Shown: positions 1 through 7,699 of the stretch, in pieces
Numbering within the stretch: position 1 is the first letter of the stretch
Layout: the number at the start of each line of letters is the position of its first letter
Source of the DNA: JBMOKU01 sp049324315
Lineage (GTDB): Bacteria > Bacillota > Clostridia > Peptostreptococcales > Thermotaleaceae
Assembly: GCA_049324315.1 (NCBI GenBank)
Contig: JBMOKU010000007.1
Location: 1 to 64,000 of the forward strand
Reading direction: 5' to 3'
DNA length: 64,000 bases
Translations under genes and position numbers: made by a program
The notes under the pieces: model-generated
Told to the model about the DNA's origin: nothing
The model's database searches: none
Seen by the model: the letters and a program-made list of their open reading frames with translations, nothing else

Positions 1-73
1 ATACTAATCATGTCAGACACCTCCTAGGGGTTTGGTTGTGCAAAATTAGTATTCCTAGGATTCAGGTGTCTGA
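1..73. repeat. Interleaved palindromic repeat (REP- or IS-end-like)
   Basis: Two inverted repeats interleave here. TCAGACACCT at 13-22 pairs exactly with AGGTGTCTGA at 64-73, and ATACTAAT at 1-8 pairs exactly with ATTAGTAT at 45-52. CCTAGG occurs at 23-28 and again at 54-59. No protein-coding frame uses this stretch. The pattern resembles REP-like elements or the end of an insertion sequence. The left boundary may lie outside the window, so the full element is not visible. Confidence 0.6.
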
Positions 74-206
74 TTTTGTTATTTTATGGAATTGTTATTA
101 CTTACTATATTACTTGTAAAGTGGTGTACAGTATTAATATTTGTATAAAAACGACTGTACATGTGAAACAATAATTAGAAATAATATTTATATATTGCAT
201 ACAATT

Positions 207-236
207 TTGCTACATATTTTGTTGAATCTGTGTTAT
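207..236 (+). promoter_or_regulatory. Possible sigma-A promoter for the aminotransferase
   Basis: TTGCTA (207-212), an 18-base spacer and TGTTAT (231-236) lie about 45 bases before the start codon. The match is weak. The rest of 74-280 is AT-rich, and I see only a GGGGGT ribosome site just before position 281. Confidence 0.25.
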
Positions 237-280
237 TAAGATATGAAATCCAAAAATAACAAAGTTTGGGGGTAATTTAG

Positions 281-1474
281 ATGAATTTTTCTAAAAGAAT
301 TGTATCCATGCAAGAATCTCCAATAAGAAAGCTGGTTCCTTATGCTGAAAATGCAAAAAAAGAAGGCAAAAAAGTTTACCACTTAAATATTGGACAACCT
401 GATATCGAAACTCCTGAAAATTTCATGAATGCTATTAAAAGCTTTGATGAAAAGGTCCTAAAGTATACTTTCTCACAAGGCATACCAGAATTAATTGATG
501 CATTGATTACATATTATAAAAAATACGATATGCACTTTGAAAAAGATGAAGTTCTCATTACAAATGGAGGAAGCGAAGCTTTACTATTTGCTTTAATCGC
601 AGTTTGTGATGATGGTGATGAAATATTAGTACCAGAACCATTCTACACAAACTATAATGGTTTCTCAACAGCAGTCGGAGTAAACGTTGTTCCCATTACA
701 ACAGAAGCAACAAAGGGATTCCATCTTCCGTCAAAAAGTAAAATTGAAAAGCGAATCACACCAAAAACGAAGGCAATTCTTTTATCAAATCCTGGAAACC
801 CAACAGGCGTCGTTTATACGAAAGAAGAAATCGCTGCAATATCCGCCATTGCAGCACAACATAATCTTTTTGTTATTGCAGATGAAGTGTATCGTGAATT
901 TGTATACGACAATCTTCAATATAAGAGCTTTGGTAATGTAAAAGAGATTGAAGATAGAGTTATTATTGTAGACAGTGCGTCTAAGAGATTCAGTGCTTGT
1001 GGTGCTAGAATCGGCGCTGTATTATGTAAAAATAAAGATTTAATGAAGCAAATCCTCAAATTATGTCAAGGTAGATTATGTTGCCCAACCTTAGAGCAAA
1101 TTGGATCTGTAGAATTGTATAACGTAACGGATGATTATTTTAAGTCCGTTTTGGTCGAATACCAAAAGCGTAGAGACATTGTTTACAATGCACTAAAAGA
1201 AATTCCTGGCGTTATTTGCGAAAAACCTACTGGAGCTTTTTATGTAATTGTTAAATTACCAGTTGTAGATGCTGAGGAATTCGTTATTTGGTTATTGAAG
1301 GATTTCCATGTTGATAATGAAACGGTAATGATGGCTCCAGCAGAAGGCTTCTATGCAACTCCAGGATTAGGCAAAGATGAGGCTAGAATTGCATACATTT
1401 TAAATGAGCATGATCTAACCAAAGCAATGTATATCTTAAAAATTGCATTAGAACAATATCCGCATAAAAAATAG
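281..1474 (+). CDS. PLP-dependent class I/II aminotransferase
   Basis: A 397-residue fold-type I aminotransferase of the AspC family, expected to move an amino group between an amino acid and a 2-oxoacid in the cytoplasm. NPGNPTG lies at 160-166, DEVY at 191-194 (the Asp that contacts the PLP ring nitrogen) and the Schiff-base lysine in SASKRFS at about 225. Length is normal. The ATG follows a GGGGGT ribosome site. The gene stands alone on the plus strand and ends at a strong hairpin. Substrate cannot be read from sequence; aspartate or aromatic amino acids are the usual options. Confidence 0.9.
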   Translation: MNFSKRIVSMQESPIRKLVPYAENAKKEGKKVYHLNIGQPDIETPENFMNAIKSFDEKVLKYTFSQGIPELIDALITYYKKYDMHFEKDEVLITNGGSEALLFALIAVCDDGDEILVPEPFYTNYNGFSTAVGVNVVPITTEATKGFHLPSKSKIEKRITPKTKAILLSNPGNPTGVVYTKEEIAAISAIAAQHNLFVIADEVYREFVYDNLQYKSFGNVKEIEDRVIIVDSASKRFSACGARIGAVLCKNKDLMKQILKLCQGRLCCPTLEQIGSVELYNVTDDYFKSVLVEYQKRRDIVYNALKEIPGVICEKPTGAFYVIVKLPVVDAEEFVIWLLKDFHVDNETVMMAPAEGFYATPGLGKDEARIAYILNEHDLTKAMYILKIALEQYPHKK

Positions 1475-1480
1475 CATGAA

Positions 1481-1516
1481 AAAAGCTTTCGATACACAAG
1501 TGTATCAAAAGCTTTT
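1481..1516. terminator. Bidirectional terminator between convergent genes
   Basis: A 16-bp stem with one mismatch (1481-1496 with 1501-1516) has a 4-base loop, with A-rich sequence on its left side and a T tract on its right. It can serve the plus-strand aminotransferase and the minus-strand gene that ends at 1517. Confidence 0.85.
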
Positions 1517-2290
1517 TTATTGGATAAAATCGTTTATCGTAAATTTCTTCTGATATTTATCTTGGCATATTTTTATAATATCTTCTTTCAACTGTGTCTT
1601 GTTACGGGAAAATACCCTTCTTTGCTTTAATTGTGGATTTGGATCCAGGCTAATTTCTATATTAAAACCATTTTTTTTAAGCTTCAGATATCCTTTATCA
1701 TAAAGCTGTATATTGGCATAAATCATCGTAGGTAAGTTCATGTTTTTGCATTCATTTAATGTTTCTTGACTCAAATTCTCCATTTCATATTTTGAAAAAC
1801 CAGCAATAATCTCTATTAGATTTCTGACTGTTTGCTTATCAACATAGTAACGGTCGAAGCAGCTATCCGTTACGCACTCTGTAAAGAAACATTTATACTC
1901 TATTTTGGGATAAACCCACATAATATCATGACATTGTGTATCTTGCTTTGGCAGATTAATATCATAAAAACTTGTTAGGAATTCGCCTAGATGCTGAATC
2001 GTTTTTTCTTCATAGTACCCTTCAATTCTTTTTTTCTTCATGATCTGATTATATGTGACATAAGAAAAAACATAATAATTTAACAGTATTTTATCGCATT
2101 GTATATCTTCTTTTATATAGTAATAATTTGATCTTGATATTGGAAATACAGATAGATCTGCAAATATTTTAGACAATTGTTCATAGCTAAAAATTTTGCC
2201 TTTTATTGGATCCTCATTTGCTTCTACTGAACATATGAAATCATACAAGGATATATCGTCATATTTATTAATATAGCTGTCGCAATTCAT
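1517..2290 (-). CDS. Protein of unknown function, 257 aa
   Basis: I do not recognise this 257-residue protein. It is soluble by appearance, rich in Tyr, Ile and Lys, with no signal peptide or membrane segment. Eight or so cysteines are scattered, with a CVTDSC element near the middle, and do not form a clear zinc or iron-sulphur motif. The ATG follows a good GAAGGAGAG site. It is a single gene between the shared terminator and the MerR-type gene. Base composition looks like that of its neighbours. Confidence 0.7.
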   Translation of the reverse strand: MNCDSYINKYDDISLYDFICSVEANEDPIKGKIFSYEQLSKIFADLSVFPISRSNYYYIKEDIQCDKILLNYYVFSYVTYNQIMKKKRIEGYYEEKTIQHLGEFLTSFYDINLPKQDTQCHDIMWVYPKIEYKCFFTECVTDSCFDRYYVDKQTVRNLIEIIAGFSKYEMENLSQETLNECKNMNLPTMIYANIQLYDKGYLKLKKNGFNIEISLDPNPQLKQRRVFSRNKTQLKEDIIKICQDKYQKKFTINDFIQ

Positions 2291-2430
2291 CCTTTCTCTC
2301 CTTCAATATTTTTTCCCCCAGTAATATTATTTGCTTTAGGTTGATAAATATTTTTGAAGGTTTTAAATGAAATAGCGATAAATACCACAGATAATTGACA
2401 TAGTAGCTTTTATCTTTTCATATCTACTGC

Positions 2431-3075
2431 TTAAATTGCCACATCCTTTTTATTTTTAAAAATTCTTTTCCAAATAGGATCCTTTTTTTGAGATAAGCGT
2501 CTAATTTTTTCTTTCAATTCAGCAACCTCATAGGATTTTTCTTTTAATTTCATTTTCATCCTAGCATTCTCACACTTTAATATATCCACTTGCGAATCCT
2601 CTTGTTCTTCATATCTCTTATTTATTTCTTTCATAACGCTTTCTACATGCTGCATAATTTCTGACCTTGTCTTCAAGAGCTTTTCTTCAAGACTTACATC
2701 AATCGTTGCGCTTATTTGTAGACTCATGTGCCGTATAGCTTCATGAATATCTGAGTAATGGGACAAACCTAACATTTCTTCATTACCATTGATTTTCATA
2801 AGCATTACGCCATCTTCAGAATCATGGGCATTATCAATAACAACTTCAGGAGAATTCAAAATATCTTTAATTTGCGTATTTGTCAAACCTTTTTCTTGCA
2901 GCTGTTTGATGTAGACAAATTTCTCAATCTCTAGATAGGTATAATATCTCCTATTTGATTCTGTTCTAGGAATATCAATGTTAAACTCGTTTTCATAGTA
3001 TCTTAAGACATGGGTATCATATCCCACAATCTTGCTTACTTCAGAAATAAAGTATCTTTTCTCTTTATCAATCAT
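2431..3075 (-). CDS. MerR-type HTH protein with C-terminal coiled coil
   Basis: A 214-residue DNA-binding protein. Residues 6-75 form a MerR-type winged helix (ISEVSKIVGY, VLRYYENEF, RRYYTYLEIE). Residues about 125-200 are a Lys/Glu-rich coiled coil, followed by a basic tail (WKRIFKNKK). No effector-binding domain or metal-binding cysteines of classical MerR sensors are present. HTH plus long coiled coil plus basic tail is the layout of RacA, the polar chromosome-anchoring protein of Bacillus sporulation, but I cannot show homology beyond layout. The ATG follows a strong GAGGAGGG site. Confidence 0.75.
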   Translation of the reverse strand: MIDKEKRYFISEVSKIVGYDTHVLRYYENEFNIDIPRTESNRRYYTYLEIEKFVYIKQLQEKGLTNTQIKDILNSPEVVIDNAHDSEDGVMLMKINGNEEMLGLSHYSDIHEAIRHMSLQISATIDVSLEEKLLKTRSEIMQHVESVMKEINKRYEEQEDSQVDILKCENARMKMKLKEKSYEVAELKEKIRRLSQKKDPIWKRIFKNKKDVAI

Positions 3076-3232
3076 CCCAATCCCTCCTCACATATACATT
3101 CTTTATATGAGGACTGAAACCCTTTTGAAATCGCAGGTTTTTCATAGCAAATTCCCCAATATTTCAACGTTTATTGTTATCTTTCTCACTGTTTTTGTAG
3201 TTATTTGTATGTTTTTCGAGAGTTTTGCTGAG

Positions 3233-3269
3233 ATAAAAACCCTCTGTCAGATTTATCTGACAGAGGGTT
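3233..3269 (-). terminator. Terminator of cheR
   Basis: A perfect 14-bp stem (3238-3251 with 3256-3269) with a 4-base loop is followed on the minus strand by a T tract. It lies just past the cheR stop codon. Confidence 0.9.
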
Positions 3270-3276
3270 AGAGAAA

Positions 3277-4047
3277 TTATACTTTTTTGTAGAAAAAAGT
3301 TTTTACTGCACTAAGATTATATCGAGCGGGCAGGATTATTTGTTCCGTGCTGCCGACAAATAGAATACCATCTGCATTTAGTGATTCATGGAATTTTTTA
3401 TACATCATTTCTTTTGTCTCTTCTGTAAAATAAATCATCACATTTCTGCACACGATTAAATCACATTTATCAGGATATTTGTCATTTAATAAATTATGAT
3501 GCTTAAACTCTACGCACCGCTTGATTTCATCATTTACTCTATAGGATTCACCAACTTTGGTAAAATATTTACTCACAATATCCTTAGGAACACCTTCTAA
3601 ACTCTTTGCAGAATAAATACCAATCTGTGCTTTGCTTATTGCCTCTTTATCAATATCTGTAGCCAGTATTTTTATCGCATTTAACGGCATTAAACTGCTT
3701 AATACCATAACAAGAGAATAAGGTTCTTCGCCCGTTGAGCAAGCAGCGCTCCAAACTTTTATATGATTTGATTTTTTTAATAACTGCGGAAAAATTTCTT
3801 TCTGCAAGATCTCCCATTGATTTGGGTTTCTGTAAAATTCAGAAACATTAATCGTCAGGTAATTAATGAATTCATTAAATAGCTCTTTGTCCTTATCAAT
3901 CGCCGCAAAATAATCTTCATAATTATGGAAATTATTTCTTTTAATGAGAGAATCTATCCTTCTCTTCATCTGCCTTTCTTTATAACAAGACAGATTAATT
4001 CCGGTTTTTTTGTGAACAAGCTCTTTAAACTTTTCATAATCTATCAT
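3277..4047 (-). CDS. cheR: Chemotaxis protein methyltransferase CheR
   Basis: A 256-residue CheR, which transfers methyl groups from S-adenosylmethionine to glutamates of chemoreceptors. An N-terminal all-alpha domain (about 1-75, ending in NVSEFYRN) precedes the SAM-binding domain with WSAACSTGEEPYS at 99-111, LATDID near 130 and CRNVMIYF near 205. Length is normal. The ATG follows AAGGGGG. No other chemotaxis gene is in the window. It follows ndk by about 36 bases, so the two may be co-transcribed. Confidence 0.93.
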   Translation of the reverse strand: MIDYEKFKELVHKKTGINLSCYKERQMKRRIDSLIKRNNFHNYEDYFAAIDKDKELFNEFINYLTINVSEFYRNPNQWEILQKEIFPQLLKKSNHIKVWSAACSTGEEPYSLVMVLSSLMPLNAIKILATDIDKEAISKAQIGIYSAKSLEGVPKDIVSKYFTKVGESYRVNDEIKRCVEFKHHNLLNDKYPDKCDLIVCRNVMIYFTEETKEMMYKKFHESLNADGILFVGSTEQIILPARYNLSAVKTFFYKKV

Positions 4048-4083
4048 AAGTATCCCCCTTAAGTTGTATAGAGAAAAATGCTA

Positions 4084-4491
4084 TTACCTTTTAAAAAATA
4101 AATTTATTTCACGCATTGCACTTTCTGGAGAATCAGACCGATGAATAATATTTTCTGACTTGCTTGCTGCATACATAAATCGAATGGTGCCTGGCTGAGC
4201 ATCCATTGGACTTGTACTTCCAATCAGATTACTAATTCTACTGACTGCATGATCTCCTTCAACAACCATAACAACCACAGGCCCTGAAGTAATAAAGTCA
4301 ATCAAAGCTTCATAAAAGGGCTTCCCTTTGTGTTCTATATAATGGATTTCAGCAAGTTCTCTGGAAATGTCCATCATCTTTAAGTTTACAATCTGTAAGC
4401 TGGCATCTTCAATATGCTGAATAATCTTTCCTACAAGTCTGCGTCTGACACCATCAGGTTTAATCATTACCATCGTCTGTTCTATACCCAT
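4084..4491 (-). CDS. ndk: Nucleoside diphosphate kinase
   Basis: A 135-residue Ndk, which transfers the gamma phosphate of ATP to nucleoside diphosphates through a phosphohistidine. The catalytic histidine is His117 in NIIHRSDS, the KPDGVRRRLVG motif starts at residue 11, and the C-terminus ends with the usual SPESAMREI segment. Length is typical. The ATG follows AGGAGG. It lies between ispH-S1 and cheR in the same orientation, with the ispH-S1 terminator just upstream. Confidence 0.96.
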   Translation of the reverse strand: MGIEQTMVMIKPDGVRRRLVGKIIQHIEDASLQIVNLKMMDISRELAEIHYIEHKGKPFYEALIDFITSGPVVVMVVEGDHAVSRISNLIGSTSPMDAQPGTIRFMYAASKSENIIHRSDSPESAMREINLFFKR

Positions 4492-4524
4492 GAATATCCT
4501 CCTAAAAGACTATTTCTAAGGCAT

Positions 4525-4555
4525 TTTTTAAAAAAAGACCGTTAGATAACGGTCT
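4525..4555 (-). terminator. Terminator after ispH-S1
   Basis: AGACCGTTA and TAACGGTCT (4536-4544, 4547-4555) form a stem followed on the minus strand by a run of seven T. Bases 4556-4646 hold no further recognisable element. Confidence 0.8.
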
Positions 4556-4646
4556 AATAGATATAAAGGGACTGCCTCATATATACGTGAGATAATACTT
4601 ATTTTACTCACGATAGCAGAAATTATGCAATCACCGCAGATTCTTA

Positions 4647-6635
4647 TTACTGTTCTTCTTTGGATTGAATGATTTCACCGATCGTAGTTGGCGTATCTTC
4701 AACAATAGATTGTACTTCTTCCTTTATTGCATCCTCTTTAGCCTCTTTAATGCTTAAGCTTATTTTTTTATCATCCTTATTAATCTCAAGAATTTTTACT
4801 TGGAGCTTTTGTCCAACATGCACTTCCTCTGAAGCCTTTGCAATATGTCTGTCAGAAATTTGGGAAATGTGCACAAGACCATCTAGCCCTGGCTCCAGTT
4901 CTATAAATGCGCCAAAGTCAACAAGCCTAACAACTTTTCCTTCTACAATCTGCCCTACTGCATACTTCTGGTCAATATTATCCCATGGTTCAGGTTGTGT
5001 CTGCTTCAACCCCAAAGATACTCTGTTCTTGTCTTTATCAAAATCAAGAACAATAACCTTTACATGATTTCCTACCTTCACAACTTCTGAAGGATGATTC
5101 ACTCTTCCCCAGGAAAGGTCTGATATATGAATCAGTCCGTCTATTCCGCCAATATCAACAAAAGCACCAAAATCAGTAATTCTTTTTACTTCTCCTTCAA
5201 TAACATCATTTTTGTTAATGCTTTGCCATACTTGTTCACGCTTTACTTTATTCTCTTCCTCAATGACAACTCTACGTGAGAAAACAACCTTTCTCTTATT
5301 TGGGTTAAAATCAATTACTTTAACCTTGAATTCTTTGCCAATAAAATCTTTAAGATCACTTACATAGGCATCTGATAATTGTGAAGCAGGGATAAATCCT
5401 CTGATCTCATTATAAACGGCTATGACGCCACCCTTAACAACTTCTACCACTTTAACGGATAAGATTTTACCATCGTTTTGTGCATTCTCTAAATTCTCCC
5501 ATCCCTTTTGGGCATCGATCCTTTTCTTTGACAGTAGTACATTTCCTTCACCGTCATCCGTCTTTAATACAAAAACTTCTATTTCATCGCCTTCTTTGAC
5601 CAACTCTTTTGGATTAACCGTATTATCACTGGATATCTCGTCTTTTGGGATAATACCATCTGCCTTATATCCTATATTTACCATGATTTCGTTATCCGTC
5701 ACATGAATAACTTTTCCTTTTATAATATTTCCCCTTCTGGGAACTCTTAGGGAATTCTCAATCTCCTCCATCATATCCATCATTTCATTGCTGCTTTGCT
5801 CCATTTTGCTCATCCTTTCAATAACCTCCTTAATTATCCAGTCCGGTGTCGAAGCTCCGGCTGTTATACCAATTTTTTCTAAAGATTTTAATATTTCTAT
5901 CGGTAATTCATCAGCAGTTTCAATATGATAAGTATGATTGCAATACTTCTTGCTTATTTCAATAAGCTTTTGTGTATTAGAACTGTGATAACCACCAATT
6001 ACAATCATTGCATCCACCTGGCTGGCAATTTCAGCGCAGGATACTTGTCTCTCCTTCGTTGCTGAACATATTGTATTAAACTTCTCTACAACGGGCGTTC
6101 TCTCTTCCAGTCTCTCAATGATCCTTTCCCAAAGACTTTGTGTTATCGTGGTCTGGGCTACCACACATATCCTATCACATTCCTTGATTTTTTCAACATC
6201 GGATTCCTTCTGAACAATATCTGCATTATATTCGCACCATCCGTTTATTCCCACAACTTCAGGATGCGATGGATCTCCAACAATAACAACACAATATCCT
6301 TTGTCATAATATTCTTTAGCAATCTTTTGAACCTTTCTTACAAAAGGACAAGTGGCATCAACTATTTCTATTTGGTTCTGCTTTGCTAAATCATAAATCT
6401 CTAAAGGAACACCATGGGATCTAATGATAACACACTCATGTTGTCCTTCTTTAATGTCATTGAGGATCTCTATCCCTTTTGCTCTAAGTTTTTCAATTGC
6501 CTGAGTATTATGTATTAACGGTCCTAAAGTAAAAATTTTTCTATCACATTGTTTATCAGCTACTTCAAAGGCTTTATGCATCGCTTCTTTAACACCGAAA
6601 CAAAACCCTGCATTTTGTGCCAGTAATATTTTCAA
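4647..6635 (-). CDS. ispH: IspH fused to ribosomal-S1-like domains
   Basis: A 662-residue fusion. Residues 1-285 are IspH, the [4Fe-4S] reductase that makes IPP and DMAPP from HMBPP in the MEP isoprenoid pathway. Cluster cysteines are Cys12 (FCFG), Cys96 (ATCPFV) and Cys190 (NTICSATKERQ); substrate residues His42, His74, His124 and Glu126 (SHPE) are present. Residues about 303-632 hold four S1 RNA-binding repeats (for example DFGAFVDIGGIDGLIHISDL). The fusion is typical of Clostridia. The TTG start sits 7 bases after GGAGG. It follows cmk. Confidence 0.96.
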   Translation of the reverse strand: MKILLAQNAGFCFGVKEAMHKAFEVADKQCDRKIFTLGPLIHNTQAIEKLRAKGIEILNDIKEGQHECVIIRSHGVPLEIYDLAKQNQIEIVDATCPFVRKVQKIAKEYYDKGYCVVIVGDPSHPEVVGINGWCEYNADIVQKESDVEKIKECDRICVVAQTTITQSLWERIIERLEERTPVVEKFNTICSATKERQVSCAEIASQVDAMIVIGGYHSSNTQKLIEISKKYCNHTYHIETADELPIEILKSLEKIGITAGASTPDWIIKEVIERMSKMEQSSNEMMDMMEEIENSLRVPRRGNIIKGKVIHVTDNEIMVNIGYKADGIIPKDEISSDNTVNPKELVKEGDEIEVFVLKTDDGEGNVLLSKKRIDAQKGWENLENAQNDGKILSVKVVEVVKGGVIAVYNEIRGFIPASQLSDAYVSDLKDFIGKEFKVKVIDFNPNKRKVVFSRRVVIEEENKVKREQVWQSINKNDVIEGEVKRITDFGAFVDIGGIDGLIHISDLSWGRVNHPSEVVKVGNHVKVIVLDFDKDKNRVSLGLKQTQPEPWDNIDQKYAVGQIVEGKVVRLVDFGAFIELEPGLDGLVHISQISDRHIAKASEEVHVGQKLQVKILEINKDDKKISLSIKEAKEDAIKEEVQSIVEDTPTTIGEIIQSKEEQ

Positions 6636-6732
6636 GATAATTCCTCCACTATTTATTATACCTCATTACCCAAGTTTTATTTTATTTCTACAAAATCATA
6701 CAAAACTCCTTCATTTTGACTGGATTTATTTA

Positions 6733-6759
6733 AAAAAGGATATATTAAATATCCTTTTT
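6733..6759 (-). terminator. Terminator after cmk
   Basis: A perfect 11-bp stem (6733-6743 with 6749-6759) with loop ATTAA. Its distal arm ends in five T on the minus strand. Confidence 0.7.
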
Positions 6760-6775
6760 ATCATCTAGAAAGATT

Positions 6776-7423
6776 CTATTGGATATAGGATAGGATTTTA
6801 TCAACAACTTGTTCGATTGTCAGGCCTGTCGTATCAATGATAATGGCATCTTCAGCTGGCCTGAGAGGATCAATTTCTCTTTCTGAGTCGATTTTGTCTC
6901 TTGTGGCTATGTCTGACTTAATAGCCTCAAAGTCAACAGTATGACCGTTTTCTTTCAACTCTAAAAATCTTCTTTTTGCTCTTTCATCTATGGTTGCCGT
7001 TAGAAAAAACTTATAGGTTGCGTCTGGGAGAACTGCAGTTCCAATATCTCTTCCATCCATAATAATATCTTTTTCCCTTGCAATTTTTTGCTGCAATTCC
7101 ACCATTCGTTCACGTATAGCTTTTAGCCTGGCAACATGTGATACAAAACTACTAACTTCAGGTTTCCGTATTTTATCATTAACCAGTTCATTATCAAGAA
7201 AAACATCATGATGCAACATGTCAATCTTTGTCCTTTTCATCATTTCTATAATACTTTGTTCACTGGTGATATCTATATTTTCCATCATGATTTTTAAAGC
7301 AATAGCTCGATACATCGCCCCTGTATCAATATATGTTAGTTTTTTTATCCTTGCAATTGATTTTGCAATAGTGCTTTTACCTGCTCCAGCAGGTCCATCT
7401 ATTGCAATACTTATATTTTTCAT
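6776..7423 (-). CDS. cmk: Cytidylate kinase
   Basis: A 215-residue CMP/dCMP kinase. The P-loop GPAGAGKST is at 10-18, TGAMYRA follows near 35, MDGRDIGT is in the middle, and the lid and CMP-binding Arg residues lie near 155-190 (RRFLEL, SERE). The start is the ATG at 7423, 6 bases after GGGGGAG and giving the canonical N-terminus MKNISIAIDG. An in-frame start further upstream would run into the small gene before it. It follows a small membrane gene and precedes ispH-S1. Confidence 0.95.
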   Translation of the reverse strand: MKNISIAIDGPAGAGKSTIAKSIARIKKLTYIDTGAMYRAIALKIMMENIDITSEQSIIEMMKRTKIDMLHHDVFLDNELVNDKIRKPEVSSFVSHVARLKAIRERMVELQQKIAREKDIIMDGRDIGTAVLPDATYKFFLTATIDERAKRRFLELKENGHTVDFEAIKSDIATRDKIDSEREIDPLRPAEDAIIIDTTGLTIEQVVDKILSYIQ

Positions 7424-7463
7424 AATGCTCCCCCATTTTCTATTTAATTGCATTGTTGAACCT

Positions 7464-7637
7464 TTAAAAATATTTATCAATCAATATTCTAAAACTATCC
7501 GTTATCAATCTTAACGGCCAGTGAATATTAAGATATAAGCAAATCTGTATCGCTAAGAGAAAAACAAAACCTAGACAAGCAAAATAAAGAAAGGTTTTCT
7601 CAATGACTTTAACACTGCCAGTGATTCTGAGATGCAT
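7464..7637 (-). CDS. Small membrane protein, 57 aa
   Basis: A 57-residue frame starts with ATG 5-6 bases after AGGAGG, a very strong ribosome site. It begins MHLRITGSVKVIEK, has one hydrophobic segment at about 17-37 (FLYFACLGFVFLLAIQICLY), then a short basic tail (residues 41-57). It fits between the YhiN-type flavoprotein and cmk with no room for another gene. I do not recognise a family. The ribosome site, position and membrane segment support a real gene. Confidence 0.7.
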   Translation of the reverse strand: MHLRITGSVKVIEKTFLYFACLGFVFLLAIQICLYLNIHWPLRLITDSFRILIDKYF

Positions 7638-7699
7638 AGAGGCCTCCTAAATCTATCATTTTTTTGTATTGAAAAAATCATGCCCCCGTTTTCAGTATA

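Noticed and set aside
3068..3145. 25-residue minus-strand frame just before the MerR-type gene
   Set aside because: It overlaps the MerR start and has only a poor ribosome site (GGGGA, wide spacing). A leader peptide is possible but not supported by an attenuator structure.
4669..5067. Plus-strand 132-residue open frame
   Set aside because: Antisense to the S1 domains of the ispH fusion, with a Ser-rich low-information translation and no ribosome site.
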